From Verrucomicrobiota bacterium (GTDB lineage Bacteria > Verrucomicrobiota > Verrucomicrobiia > Chthoniobacterales > SZAS-18): a DNA stretch of 46,908 bases. The position numbers were made by a program, and so were the translations under genes. The notes under the pieces are model-generated. The model did not search any database and was not told the origin of the DNA. It was given only the letters and a program-made list of their open reading frames with translations. Positions 10,495 through 18,886 of the stretch are shown here, one piece after another (position 1 is the first letter of the stretch; every line of letters starts with the position of its first letter). Where the stretch lies: assembly GCA_019241085.1 (NCBI GenBank), contig JAFAXH010000088.1, positions 1 to 46,908 of the forward strand. Reading direction: 5' to 3'.

Positions 10495-11205
10495 CTAGCG
10501 CCGCGCCGGCGAGCTGGCTGCGTGCGCGGCGCGATGGCCGTTGCCGTTGCGGCCCGGCGACGATGACGCGGCCACCGGATACGTTTTTCCGTTCAGCGAG
10601 GCTGCCGTGCCATTGCGCCGCGCGCCGTTGGTCGCCGCCGGCTCCTTGTGGAAAACGGTGATGAACATCGGCGGCACGTTTTGCAAAAAATACTCGCTCG
10701 TCGCCCGCGGAAACAACCCGTCGCCCGTGGCGTGCCGGCGCAATTCGTTCGTCACCTGATAAATGATGAATTCGCCGCCCGGCTTCAGCACCTGATACGT
10801 ATTGCGCAGGATTTCGCGTTTCTTACCAATTTCCAGGATGGAGAACGGGATGCCGGAAAGGATGTAGTCGCAGCCGGCCAACCCACGCGCCGCGAGTTCC
10901 TGCGGCAACGTGGCGCAGTCGGCGTTGATGACGCTGACGCGCGGATCGTCGGCAAATTGCTCCTCCAGCGACCGGCAGAATTCCGGGTCCAGCTCAAAGA
11001 GCAGCAGCGTGCTGTCCGGATGCGCGCGGCGCAGGAGCTCGCGCGAATGACAGCCCTCGCCCGCGCCATACTCGGCGATCACCACCGGCCGGGAGAAATC
11101 CATCTTTCCCGCCACCCGCCGCACCATCATCGGCGAGCTGGGAATCACGGAAGCAATTTGGAAGGGACGTTGGAGAAAGCGGGTCAGGAAAAGCAGGGCG
11201 GGCAT
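10495..11205 (-). CDS. PmtA-like SAM-dependent methyltransferase (phospholipid N-methyltransferase / rRNA dimethylase-like fold)
   Basis: A 236-residue class I methyltransferase. Motif I is VIAEYGAGEGCHSREL near residue 55, the acidic ribose-binding residue is in LLLFELDPEF, and the region CDYILSGIPFSILE stands where PmtA proteins have their (S/G)G(L/I)P motif. An IPSSPMMVRRVA segment before motif I also matches that family. PmtA-type enzymes methylate phosphatidylethanolamine; a small-molecule or rRNA substrate cannot be excluded. The last ~45 residues are Asn/Gly/Ala/Arg-rich and look disordered. ATG 11205 is used; a GTG at 11286 would add 27 residues without family resemblance. The gene stands alone between two repeat regions. 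Confidence 0.75.
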   Translation of the reverse strand: MPALLFLTRFLQRPFQIASVIPSSPMMVRRVAGKMDFSRPVVIAEYGAGEGCHSRELLRRAHPDSTLLLFELDPEFCRSLEEQFADDPRVSVINADCATLPQELAARGLAGCDYILSGIPFSILEIGKKREILRNTYQVLKPGGEFIIYQVTNELRRHATGDGLFPRATSEYFLQNVPPMFITVFHKEPAATNGARRNGTAASLNGKTYPVAASSSPGRNGNGHRAAHAASSPARR

Positions 11206-11322
11206 GGTGCTGGCAAAAAATTGAAAAGAGAAAGGCGTCGTCCGCCCGGCGGGCGAGTCAAGGGTCGGATTTTTTTCCGGCGGCACTGTGACAGATGCTC
11301 ACCGCTTGGCAAGTCCCGGCTC

Positions 11323-11444
11323 CGGCAGCTTAATCGTAATCCTAATCTTAATCTTAGTCTCTTCTGCGCTCGCGGCGCGTCGCTCAAGCAGTGCCTCCGG
11401 CGGCGGAGATTAAGATTAGGATTACGATTAAGATTAAGCTGCCG
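11323..11444. repeat. Palindrome with arms of the hexamer TAATCN
   Basis: The left arm starts CGGCAGCTTAATCGTAATCC, continuing in TAATCT units. The right arm is the reverse complement, ending ATTAAGCTGCCG, and is one hexamer longer. The loop is GC-rich. It lies in the 329-base gap between the methyltransferase start and the gatA stop, which otherwise holds nothing recognisable. Confidence 0.88.
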
Positions 11445-11534
11445 TGGGACGGAATTCGGAAGTAGAGGCTTTAGCTATTCGGCTGCGTGCCGGCATTCGC
11501 GCTTCTGCGCCCGGATTTGCGACGAGGCGAATTT

Positions 11535-13004
11535 TCAACCCAACGCCGGCCGGCGTTGGTGCCAGTCGGTCGTTTGCTCGAAGGCGTGGGCGATGCCGAG
11601 CAGCTTTTCCTCGGCGAACGCCGGCCCGAGCAACTGCACGCCGATGGGCAGCTCGCGGTCGCCGTCGTCCGCCGCCTTGGCAAAGCCGCCGGGCAGGCTC
11701 ACGCCGCAGATGCCGGCGAGGTTTGCGGCGATGGTGAAAATGTCGGCGAGATACATCGCCAGCGGGTCAGCCGTGCGCTCGCCGAGCTTGAACGCCGGCA
11801 CGGGCGAGGTCGGGCAGATGAGCGCATCGCATTGGGCGAATGCCTTTTCAAAATCCTGCCGCATCAGCGTGCGGACTTTTTGCGCGCGCAGATAATACGC
11901 ATCGTAATAGCCGCTGCTCAACACGTAGGTGCCGAGAATGATGCGGCGTTTGACCTCCGGCCCGAAGCCTTCCGCCCGCGTGCGTCCGTAATGTTCCAGC
12001 AGCCCATTCGTGTCCGCCGCGCGGTGCCCGTAACGCACGCCGTCGAAGCGCGCGAGGTTCGCCGACGCCTCGGCCGTGGCGATGATGTAATACACAGCCA
12101 CGGCGTATTCCGTGTGCGGCAGCGAGACTTCGACGATCTCCGCGCCGAGCTTCGCGTAATGCGCGACCGCCGCGCGCACGGCGGCTTCCACCTGCGGGTC
12201 GATGCCGCTGACGAAGTATTCCTTTGGCAAACCGATCCGCGCGCCCTTGATCGAAAAATCGCGCACCGCCGCGGCGTAATCGGGCACCGGCGCGTCGAGG
12301 CTGGTGGAATCCAGCGGATCGCGGCCGGCCATCACGCCGAGCAACAGCGCGGCGTCCGCGACCGTTTTTGTCAACGGCCCGATCTGGTCGAGCGACGAGG
12401 CGAATGCCACGAGGCCGTAGCGCGAGACGCGGCCGTAGCTTGGTTTCAAACCGACGCAGCCGCAGAGCGCCGCCGGCTGCCGGATCGAGCCGCCCGTGTC
12501 CGTGCCGAGCGCGGCAAACGCCGTGTCCGCCGCGACGACCGCCGCCGAGCCGCCGGAGCTGCCGCCGGGCACGCGCGACAGATCCCACGGGTTGCGGGTT
12601 AATTGAAACGCGCTGTTCTCCGTGCTCGACCCCATCGCAAACTCGTCCATGTTCGTGCGCCCGAACGGGATCGCGCCCGCCGCGCGCAGCCGCGCAATCG
12701 CCGTCGCGTCGAACGGCGCGCGGTAGCCGGCGAGGATTTTCGACGCGCAGCCGCACGGCTGGCCGGCGACGCTGACCACGTCTTTCACCGCAATCGGCAC
12801 GCCGCCGAGCGGCAAGGTCACGTCGGCGCTTTCCGCCGCGCGCCGGGCGTATTCCAGGTCGGTGGAAAGATAGCCGCGCAACCGGCCATCGACGGCGTCG
12901 ATGCGGGCTGCCAGCGCGTCGAGCGCCTCGCGCGGCGAGACTTCCCTGGCGCGCAGCTTGGCTTGCAGCGCGGTGACGGTGAGCGAGGCGAGAGTTGAGA
13001 GCAT
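11535..13004 (-). CDS. gatA: Aspartyl/glutamyl-tRNA(Asn/Gln) amidotransferase subunit A
   Basis: The amidase subunit of GatCAB, which makes Gln-tRNA(Gln) or Asn-tRNA(Asn) from the mischarged Glu or Asp form using glutamine-derived ammonia. The 489-residue protein carries the amidase signature: the catalytic lysine region [14 protein letters not shown], the glycine/serine stretch [16 protein letters not shown], and [15 protein letters not shown] with the nucleophile serine. ATG 13004 gives the usual short N-terminus ([17 protein letters not shown]); an upstream start would read through the adjoining repeat. gatC lies directly upstream across a 160-base palindrome. gatB is not in the window. 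Confidence 0.97.
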   Translation of the reverse strand: MLSTLASLTVTALQAKLRAREVSPREALDALAARIDAVDGRLRGYLSTDLEYARRAAESADVTLPLGGVPIAVKDVVSVAGQPCGCASKILAGYRAPFDATAIARLRAAGAIPFGRTNMDEFAMGSSTENSAFQLTRNPWDLSRVPGGSSGGSAAVVAADTAFAALGTDTGGSIRQPAALCGCVGLKPSYGRVSRYGLVAFASSLDQIGPLTKTVADAALLLGVMAGRDPLDSTSLDAPVPDYAAAVRDFSIKGARIGLPKEYFVSGIDPQVEAAVRAAVAHYAKLGAEIVEVSLPHTEYAVAVYYIIATAEASANLARFDGVRYGHRAADTNGLLEHYGRTRAEGFGPEVKRRIILGTYVLSSGYYDAYYLRAQKVRTLMRQDFEKAFAQCDALICPTSPVPAFKLGERTADPLAMYLADIFTIAANLAGICGVSLPGGFAKAADDGDRELPIGVQLLGPAFAEEKLLGIAHAFEQTTDWHQRRPALG

Positions 13005-13013
13005 AGAAGAAAG

Positions 13014-13170
13014 AAAGTTCCAAATCCCAAGCTTGAAGCTCGAAACAAGTTCAAAGCTCAAAGCGCGAAAGAGAAAGCCGTGCGATGCGACGATGCCTGG
13101 GTTTAAACTTGGAAATTTGAATTTGCTTGGAACTTAGAGCTTTGGATTTAGAACTTCCGCCGCAGGCGGC
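13014..13170. repeat. Word-built palindrome (AAGYTC family, copy a) between gatC and gatA
   Basis: The arms are made of degenerate 6-7 base words (AAGCTCG, AAGTTCA, AAATCC). Both arms of this copy share the variant AAATCC in the second word. The right end is the short GC palindrome CCGCCGCAGGCGG, six bases from the gatC stop. Other copies are at 19671, 21012 and 28273. Confidence 0.85.
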
Positions 13171-13174
13171 AACT

Positions 13175-13465
13175 CTACTCGACCACCTTGGTGACGACGA
13201 ACAGCTCGTTCGCCTTGCGCGGTGCGTTGCTCAGCGCGACCTCGGGCGGAAAACTCGCGCGCGGCTCGTCGTCGCGAAAGACGTTGAAGACCGCGCTAGC
13301 GTGCGCCGTCGGCTCGACCGCGCTCACGTCCACCCGGCGCAGGGCTGCGACGTGTTCCAGCACATGCCCGAGCTGGGTTTGGAACGTGGCAATTTCCGCT
13401 TCGCTCAAATCGAGCCGGGCAAGCTGGGCGATGTAACGAACGTCAAGATCGGGTGCAGCAGACAT
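13175..13465 (-). CDS. gatC: Aspartyl/glutamyl-tRNA(Asn/Gln) amidotransferase subunit C
   Basis: A small stabilising subunit of GatCAB, which wraps around GatA. The 96 residues match the family well: VRYIAQLARLDLSEAEIATF near the start, then LGHVLEHVAAL, VSAVEPTAHA and the C-terminal FRDDEPRASFPPEVALSNAP block ending FVVTKVVE. The start ATG at 13465 is four bases from the stop of the small coiled-coil gene upstream, so it is probably co-transcribed with it. gatA follows after a repeat. Confidence 0.95.
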   Translation of the reverse strand: MSAAPDLDVRYIAQLARLDLSEAEIATFQTQLGHVLEHVAALRRVDVSAVEPTAHASAVFNVFRDDEPRASFPPEVALSNAPRKANELFVVTKVVE

Positions 13466-13469
13466 AAAG

Positions 13470-13886
13470 CTAGAGAAAGTAAGTCCAAAACAAATAGCCG
13501 ACGACGACGATCAGCACCACCAGCAGCGCGAGCGTTTTCACCACTTGCGCCCGCCGCTCGTGCCGCAACACGGGCACCGCCCGGCGTCCACCGCGCCGCG
13601 TTCCGCTCATGCCCATGCGGGAATACGAGTGGCGCTTGTCGCGCAAGGCGCCGCCGCGCCGCGATTCGTAGCCGCTCTCGCGCGAGCGTTCCAGCATGGC
13701 CTCGCGCTCGCGCCTCGCCAATTCCGCCGCGCGCCGCGGAGCGTCCTCAATCGAGCGCTCCAGCGCCTCGATTTGCGCGCGGAGCTGGTGCTGCTGCTCG
13801 GCCAGTTGACGCTCGCGCGCCGCCAGCGGCGAAGCACCGTCGTCGGGCGACGGCTTTTTCTTTTTATCACGAGGCGAGCGCGGCAT
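13470..13886 (-). CDS. Small tail-anchored coiled-coil protein of unknown function
   Basis: A 138-residue protein not recognised as a known family. It starts with a very basic stretch (MPRSPRDKKKKPSPD). A coiled coil, rich in Glu, Arg, Gln and Leu, spans about residues 20-75, followed by an Arg/Gly-rich region. It ends in a single C-terminal hydrophobic helix, TLALLVVLIVVVGYLFWTYF, with no tail after it. That makes a C-tail-anchored membrane protein with its body in the cytoplasm. ATG 13886 is chosen; an upstream GTG would add low-complexity sequence. The stop lies four bases before gatC. The gene upstream (14022-14771) has the same layout. Confidence 0.75.
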   Translation of the reverse strand: MPRSPRDKKKKPSPDDGASPLAARERQLAEQQHQLRAQIEALERSIEDAPRRAAELARREREAMLERSRESGYESRRGGALRDKRHSYSRMGMSGTRRGGRRAVPVLRHERRAQVVKTLALLVVLIVVVGYLFWTYFL

Positions 13887-14021
13887 GGCGGCGACGGCGG
13901 CAAACGCGGGAACCGGGCAAACTCGGAAATCAGCGCGCGGCCCCGCCGGGGAAACGTTTTTGCCGCCGCCCGCGGTCGCCGTCAAGGGACATTCCGCGCC
14001 TCCGTCCGCGGTTGCGGGGGA

Positions 14022-14771
14022 TCACTTCATGAACAGCCAGATTTGCACCAGGATGGCGATGAGGCCGAGCACGAGCAGCGGCAGCGTGAACGCCAGCCCT
14101 GTCTTGAGCCAATAAACGAAGGAGCGCGTGCCGCCTTCGTTGAATAATTCATCGTATTCGTTCGCCGCGGCGCTGCCTGCGCCCGACTCCGCGGCGCCCG
14201 CTTCACCGGTGGCGGCGTTGAGCGCGTCGGCTTGCAGGCGGGCGCGCGATTGGTTGAACTCGCTGCGAGCGTGATCGACGGCGCTCAGCGCGCGGTTGAG
14301 TTCCTTCGGGATGGTCTCGTTGGCCCAGCTCTTGGGCTGGATCGACTCCAGCGTGCGCAGGTGGCTGGTGAACGATTCCGTGCTTGCCCGCAACTGCTCC
14401 ACGCGCTTCTGCGCCTCGCCGGTCTGGCGTTCGATGATGACCAGCGCACGAGTCAGCTTCTCGGTCATCTCCGCCTTGCCGCGTTCCAATTCATCCTGCC
14501 GGCGCGACAGCTCTTCGAGTTCGCGCTTCTGCCGCTCGATCAACTCCTGCTCGCGCTTGAGCTTGGCGAGTTGTTCCTGCGCCTTTTGCACCTGGCTGTC
14601 GAGCCGCTCGGGGCTGTGGCCGCCAACCCCGCCGCCGTAGGCAGCCGCCGGGCGCGGAGAGGCAGGCAAAATCGGCGCCTGGTAATCGTCTTCCGTATCC
14701 GATCCAGTGGCGGGTGGCGCGGACGACGGCGGCGGGTTGATTTCGGAAGAGAATTTGAAACGCTCAGCCAT
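14022..14771 (-). CDS. Tail-anchored coiled-coil protein of unknown function
   Basis: A 249-residue protein with no recognised domain. The N-terminal 55 residues are Pro/Ser/Ala-rich and probably disordered. A long coiled coil runs from about residue 58 to 190: heptads are clear in QLAKLKREQELIERQKRELE and continue through EKLTRALVIIERQ. A hydrophobic helix then ends the protein, LAFTLPLLVLGLIAILVQIW, leaving LFMK outside. Topology matches the next gene downstream, so the pair may act together at the membrane; that is inference. It is the first gene of the run leading to gatC and gatA, divergent from the amidase gene. Confidence 0.75.
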   Translation of the reverse strand: MAERFKFSSEINPPPSSAPPATGSDTEDDYQAPILPASPRPAAAYGGGVGGHSPERLDSQVQKAQEQLAKLKREQELIERQKRELEELSRRQDELERGKAEMTEKLTRALVIIERQTGEAQKRVEQLRASTESFTSHLRTLESIQPKSWANETIPKELNRALSAVDHARSEFNQSRARLQADALNAATGEAGAAESGAGSAAANEYDELFNEGGTRSFVYWLKTGLAFTLPLLVLGLIAILVQIWLFMK

Positions 14772-15001
14772 GATGGAAAAAAGCGGCGGGGGTGATTCTT
14801 TTCTTTTTTAAGGCGATTCTTCGCCAGGTGGGAAGGTGGTGGTGCGCGCCCAGCGTAGTGCAAACCCGCGGGGAATGCGAGAATGGAAGATGGGCAGGTG
14901 CCAGCTTCTGCCCATCCGCTGTGCCGATGAGCGTGTGGCACGTAGTTTGCAATAATCTTACTTGCCATCTTTGTGGCTTCTTGCCAAGATCGACTGTCCT
15001 T

Positions 15002-16225
15002 ATGGTCCGACCGCCTTTCCGCCGTTTCTCCCTCTCCGCGGTCATGGCCGGCGCGATGGCCTTGGCGTGGATCAATCCTGGCGTGACGCGGGCAGACACT
15101 TGGGACCTCGTGAAATTCGAGAACCGCGACTACGTTTCCATCCAGAACGTCGCCGATTTCTACAAGCTGCAAAACACCGCCGACGACGGCAAGAGCGTCT
15201 ATCTCAAGTCGCCCGGCTGCACGATCCAGGGCGCGGCGGGGTCGAAGGAGCTGACGATTAACGGCGTCAAGTTCATCCTTTCCTACGAGCTGCTGCCGCA
15301 GGACGGCAAGATTTTGCTCTCGCGTATCGACCTGACCAAGCTCGTCGAGCCGGTCTTGCGTCCGAGCAAAATGCGCAACGCCCGGCCCATCCGCACCATC
15401 GTCCTCGACGCCGGCCACGGCGGCCATGATCGCGGCGCGACGAGCGGTTTCGGCGACGAGAAAGACTTCGCGCTCGACACCGTCATGCGCACCCGCGAGC
15501 TGCTGCTCAAACGCGGTTACCGCGTCGTGCTCACGCGCTCGAACGACACGTTCATCCCGTTGAACGAACGCGCCAAGTTCGCCAACCAATTCCGCGACGG
15601 CATCTTCGTCTGTGTCCATTTCAACGCCGGCAGCCCGACCGGCACCGGCATCGAGACCTACACGCTGGCGCCACGCTTTGTCCCGAGCACCGACCAGGAC
15701 GGACCGGCCGTCAGCGACATGCAGCTTTGCGCCGGCAACATTGACGATCCGGAAAACATGGCGCTGGCCACGGCGATGCACGCCTCGCTGCTCAATCGTC
15801 TGCCGATGACCGACCGCGGGATCAAGCGCGCCCGGTTCTGGGTCTTGCGCGAATGCACCGTCCCGGCCGTGCTCATCGAGGGCGGCTTTGTTTCCAACCC
15901 GCAGGAAGCCAGCCGCATTGCGCAGCCCGTGTATCGGCAGACGCTCGCCGAGTGCATCGTGCAGGCTATCGGGAATTATCAGCGCGCCATCGGCCAGCAG
16001 CCGAACGGCTTGCTGGTGAACAATGGCGGCGGTGGCGGCAGCCGGACGCCGGCGATGAGCGTGACAAATTCCAATCTCAACGGCATCGGCATCGGGGCGA
16101 CGAACAATAATCCGTTCCAAAGCGTCGGTTCCAGCGTGCCGATGGATGGGACCGCCGCCCGCGTGGGCGCCAGCCTGGGCAACGGCAACGAAGGCCCGAC
16201 GGTCGTGGTGCCGCGGCAGCATTGA
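15002..16225 (+). CDS. Exported N-acetylmuramoyl-L-alanine amidase (Amidase_3)
   Basis: A zinc hydrolase that cleaves the amide bond between MurNAc and the stem peptide of peptidoglycan, needed for cell separation. The protein has 407 residues. A signal peptide (MVRPPFRRFSLSAVMAGAMA, cleavage near TRA-DT) is followed by an SLH/stalk-like N-terminal domain (residues 32-125, containing KFENRDYVSIQNVADFY). The Amidase_3 domain has IVLDAGHGGHDRGA (His139 zinc ligand), FVCVHFNAG and AVLIEGGFVSNPQEA (catalytic glutamate). The last 75 residues are Gly/Asn/Ser-rich and lack LysM or SPOR domains. ATG 15002 is the first with a proper signal peptide. murI follows on the same strand after 123 bases. Confidence 0.92.
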   Translation: MVRPPFRRFSLSAVMAGAMALAWINPGVTRADTWDLVKFENRDYVSIQNVADFYKLQNTADDGKSVYLKSPGCTIQGAAGSKELTINGVKFILSYELLPQDGKILLSRIDLTKLVEPVLRPSKMRNARPIRTIVLDAGHGGHDRGATSGFGDEKDFALDTVMRTRELLLKRGYRVVLTRSNDTFIPLNERAKFANQFRDGIFVCVHFNAGSPTGTGIETYTLAPRFVPSTDQDGPAVSDMQLCAGNIDDPENMALATAMHASLLNRLPMTDRGIKRARFWVLRECTVPAVLIEGGFVSNPQEASRIAQPVYRQTLAECIVQAIGNYQRAIGQQPNGLLVNNGGGGGSRTPAMSVTNSNLNGIGIGATNNNPFQSVGSSVPMDGTAARVGASLGNGNEGPTVVVPRQH

Positions 16226-16348
16226 GCCAGCCGCTCCAGCAGCGGCACGTCCGCGAAGCGCGGTATTTTCCAGGCGCAAACCCGTGCGCTTGTCCGTTGC
16301 CACCCTGGCGACGCATGCGTTAAATTGGCGTTCCTCGCTTTTCGACCC

Positions 16349-17236
16349 ATGTCCGCCTCCGTCCTTACGTCCGTGCGCAACCCTGTGTCGCCAGACACGG
16401 CACGCGCCCAACACCACGCACGACTGCGGCCCATCGGTGTCTTTGATTCCGGCATTGGCGGATTGACGGTCGTCAGCGCGCTGCACCGGCTGTTGCCCTC
16501 CGAAAATATTTTCTACCTCGGCGACACCGCGCGCGTGCCCTACGGCGGCAAGAGCGCCGCGACCATCGAGCGTTATTCCTTGGAAATCAGCGGCCTGCTC
16601 CTGGCTGAAGGCGCCAAGGCCATCGTCGTCGCGTGCAACACCGCCAGCGCGCTCGCCCTCGGGCGATTGCAGGAGACCTTGCGCGTGCCCGTCGTCGGCG
16701 TCATCGCACCCGGCGCGCGGGCGGCGATCGAGGCCACGCGCAACGGCCGGGTCGGCGTGATCGGCACGAAGGCGACGATTGCCAGCGGCGCTTACGAACG
16801 CGCCCTGCGCCAGCTTGCACCGGACTTGCAAATCACCGCCCAGGCGTGCCCGCTGCTCGTGCCGCTCATCGAGGAAGGTTTGCTCGAAGACGCGCTCACT
16901 GAGCAGCACGTCGCGCGTTATTTGGAACCCATGCTCGGCGCCGGCATCGACACGCTGATCCTGGGCTGCACGCACTATCCGTTGCTCAAAACCGCGCTCG
17001 CCCGCCGCGCCGGCCCGGCGGTGCATCTCGTGGACAGCGCCCACAATTGCGCGCTGGCCGTGCAACGCCTGCTCGCGGAATCGGCGCTGGCCGCGCCAGA
17101 CGAAAATTCCGGCCTGTTGCGCGTGGCGCTGACCGATGCCAGCGACAGCTTTCTGCGCGTGGCCGAGCGCGCCCTGGGGCTGGATGTCGGCGACGTGGAA
17201 TTGCGCAGCGTGCAAGGCGTTCACAGCGCGGTGTGA
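16349..17236 (+). CDS. murI: Glutamate racemase
   Basis: Makes D-glutamate for peptidoglycan from L-glutamate without cofactor, using two cysteines. The protein has 295 residues. The motifs are all present: GVFDSGIGGLTV (Asp33, Ser34), YLGDTARVPYGGKS, VACNTAS (Cys96) and LGCTHYP (Cys207). The N-terminus carries about 28 residues before the usual start of the fold, and ATG 16349 is the first ATG with a reasonable context; the true start may be further in. The gene follows the wall amidase in the same direction, so the two cell-wall genes may share a transcript. Confidence 0.95.
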   Translation: MSASVLTSVRNPVSPDTARAQHHARLRPIGVFDSGIGGLTVVSALHRLLPSENIFYLGDTARVPYGGKSAATIERYSLEISGLLLAEGAKAIVVACNTASALALGRLQETLRVPVVGVIAPGARAAIEATRNGRVGVIGTKATIASGAYERALRQLAPDLQITAQACPLLVPLIEEGLLEDALTEQHVARYLEPMLGAGIDTLILGCTHYPLLKTALARRAGPAVHLVDSAHNCALAVQRLLAESALAAPDENSGLLRVALTDASDSFLRVAERALGLDVGDVELRSVQGVHSAV

Positions 17237-17243
17237 CGGCTAA

Positions 17244-17381
17244 TTTTCAACACAGAGGAACAGAAACGGAAGCACCGAGGCAGAAGAGGAAAGCAAAGTA
17301 GAAAGTGGAATTTAGAAAGTATAAAATTCTTTTCCTCAGTGTCCCTCGGTGCCTCTGTCTTTGTGTCCTCGGTGTTAAAAT
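17244..17381. repeat. Long palindrome (ACACCGAGG family, copy 2) at the 5' end of a sulfotransferase gene
   Basis: The left arm reads TTTTCAACACAGAGGAACAG, later AGCACCGAGGCAGAAGAGG. The right arm is the imperfect complement, ending TCCTCGGTGTTAAAAT. It is the same family as 4999-5129. The only possible start codons of the next gene lie within the right arm. Confidence 0.85.
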
Positions 17382-18448
17382 CTCTCCAGCCATTTCCGCC
17401 AGCGACATCAGTTTCGTCCCTGCCCTTCGACGCCCGCGCCGCCTTCATCGCCGGCCAGGCCAAGAGCGGCACCACGCTGCTCGTCGCGCTGCTCGACGGC
17501 CATCCCGAGTTGCTCGCGCTGCCCGAGGAAACGGCTTACTTCCCGACCGTCCTCACGAAATACGGCCGCCGCTCCCGGCGCGAACAATTCGACTACCTCA
17601 CCCGCCAATCGCTCGCCCGCCTGCTCTTCGGCGGCGCGTGCCGCTGGGGCCGGCGCGACGCGGCCTACGCGGAATTTCCGCGCGCGGAATTGCTCGCCCG
17701 TTTTGAAGAACTCGCGTTCCATCCCGACAACGCCCGGCGCGACCTCCTCGCGCTGCTGCTGGAAGCCTACGCCGACACGCTCGGGCGGCCCTTGGATTCC
17801 GTGCATCGCTGGCTCGAGAAAACTCCGGCCAACCGCGACCATCTGCGCGCGATCCACGCTCGCTTTCCCGCCGCCAAAGTGCTGCTCACCGTGCGCGATC
17901 CGCGCGCCATTTTCGCGGCGCGCATCGCTTTGGAAAAAACCCGCCGCACCCGGCGATTCTCCGCCTGGCTGTGCGTCGCACACTGGCGCGCGACGGCGCG
18001 GCTGGCCTTGCAGCAGGAGGAAGAAAACGCCGCCGACCCGGCGACGGCCACCGCGCGGCGGCTCCTCGTCGTGCCTTACGAACGCCTCGTCGCCGACCCG
18101 GCCGCCTGGCTCGCGCGCGTGTGCGAATTTCTCGAAGTCGCCGCCGACCCACTCACAGTCGCCGCGCTGCTCACGCCGACCAAAGCCGGCCTGCCGTGGA
18201 CGGGCAACTCGGCCTCCGAAGCCGCCTTCGACGCCGTGACCACCGAGCCGGTCACGCGCTGGCGGCACGCGCTCACGCGCGACGAGATCGGCTGGATCGA
18301 ATGGCATTGCCGCGACCTGATGCCGCGCCTCGGCTACCAACCGCTGCTGCCCCGCCGCGCCCTGCGCCACTGGTGGCGCCCCGCGCGCGGAGAGACTCCG
18401 CGCGAGTATCTCAAGTCCCGCTGGCAATCACTGCGGCAGCGGATTTAA
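17372..18448 (+). CDS. Sulfotransferase (PAPS-dependent, Sulfotransfer_3-like)
   Basis: Transfers sulfate from PAPS to an unknown acceptor. The 5'-phosphosulfate loop is AFIAGQAKSGTTLLVALLDG near the N-terminus, and the 3'-phosphate site is VLLTVRDPRAIFAARIA near residue 170. The C-terminal part has YERLVADPAAWLARVCEFLE, common in this family. No ATG exists upstream of the PAPS loop in this frame. Usable starts are GTG codons at 17339, 17363 and 17372, all inside the upstream palindrome; 17372 gives a normal-length N-terminus (358 residues). The protein therefore probably begins with repeat-derived residues. Its stop overlaps the stop of the convergent DUF3806 gene by four bases. Confidence 0.8.
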   Translation: MLKSLQPFPPATSVSSLPFDARAAFIAGQAKSGTTLLVALLDGHPELLALPEETAYFPTVLTKYGRRSRREQFDYLTRQSLARLLFGGACRWGRRDAAYAEFPRAELLARFEELAFHPDNARRDLLALLLEAYADTLGRPLDSVHRWLEKTPANRDHLRAIHARFPAAKVLLTVRDPRAIFAARIALEKTRRTRRFSAWLCVAHWRATARLALQQEEENAADPATATARRLLVVPYERLVADPAAWLARVCEFLEVAADPLTVAALLTPTKAGLPWTGNSASEAAFDAVTTEPVTRWRHALTRDEIGWIEWHCRDLMPRLGYQPLLPRRALRHWWRPARGETPREYLKSRWQSLRQRI

Positions 18449-18867
18449 GTCTTGTTGTGCTTGCGAAGAACCTCGTAAATAGCGCGAAAGAAGCCGCCGT
18501 GTGGCTCTCGCTCGTGGATACGTTTGGCGACAAAATCGAAGGGATAAATTCTCCACTCTTTGGGATGGCGCACACAATAAATTTCTCCATCTTCAGCCAA
18601 TTCCATGCACCACTGGAAGCCGAGGTCGGAGACCAACCGCTGGCCCAACAGTGCGCCTAAGCCATAGCAGACAACGTTGTCGGCAGGCTTGTTGCGTTCC
18701 GGATCAGCGGCCCATGCATTGTAAGTCGCGTCGAGATCATCAGGCACAGATAGGCGTTTCTCGTGCCCGAGATAGTGGGTGCAAACCTCACGCCCGCTTT
18801 GCATGGCGTGCTCCACAAAGCGTTGCTCCTCGAGGTTCAAACTACGGAACCCGGGCATCTGTGGCAT
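18445..18867 (-). CDS. DUF3806 domain protein
   Basis: A 140-residue protein matching DUF3806 from its pattern: an N-terminal LNLEEQRFVEHAM helix, NVVCYGLGALLGQRLVSDLG in the middle, a W-C-M-E-L-A-E-D-G-E turn and a C-terminal IYPFDFVAKRIHE. The function of the family is unknown. ATG 18867 is the first start after the rsmE stop (19 bases away); ATG 18912 would overlap rsmE by 26 bases and add 15 residues. It is the last gene of the grpE-dnaJ-rsmE run and overlaps the convergent sulfotransferase stop by four bases. Its local G+C is lower than that of its neighbours, so it may be a later arrival. Confidence 0.75.
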   Translation of the reverse strand: MPQMPGFRSLNLEEQRFVEHAMQSGREVCTHYLGHEKRLSVPDDLDATYNAWAADPERNKPADNVVCYGLGALLGQRLVSDLGFQWCMELAEDGEIYCVRHPKEWRIYPFDFVAKRIHEREPHGGFFRAIYEVLRKHNKT

Positions 18868-18886
18868 AAAGTAAAGAAGCGGAAAT

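Noticed and set aside
10324-10566. 80-codon frame over the repeat cluster upstream of the methyltransferase gene
   Set aside because: It is translated repeat sequence and crosses several palindrome borders.
11323-11444. TAATCN hexamer repeats considered as a CRISPR-like or origin-like array
   Set aside because: There are no spacers, and the two blocks are inverted, not direct; it fits the window's palindromes. No DnaA-box cluster is visible.
14540-17224. 894-codon open frame on the minus strand opposite the amidase and murI
   Set aside because: Antisense shadow; both plus-strand genes have full catalytic motifs and this frame has none.
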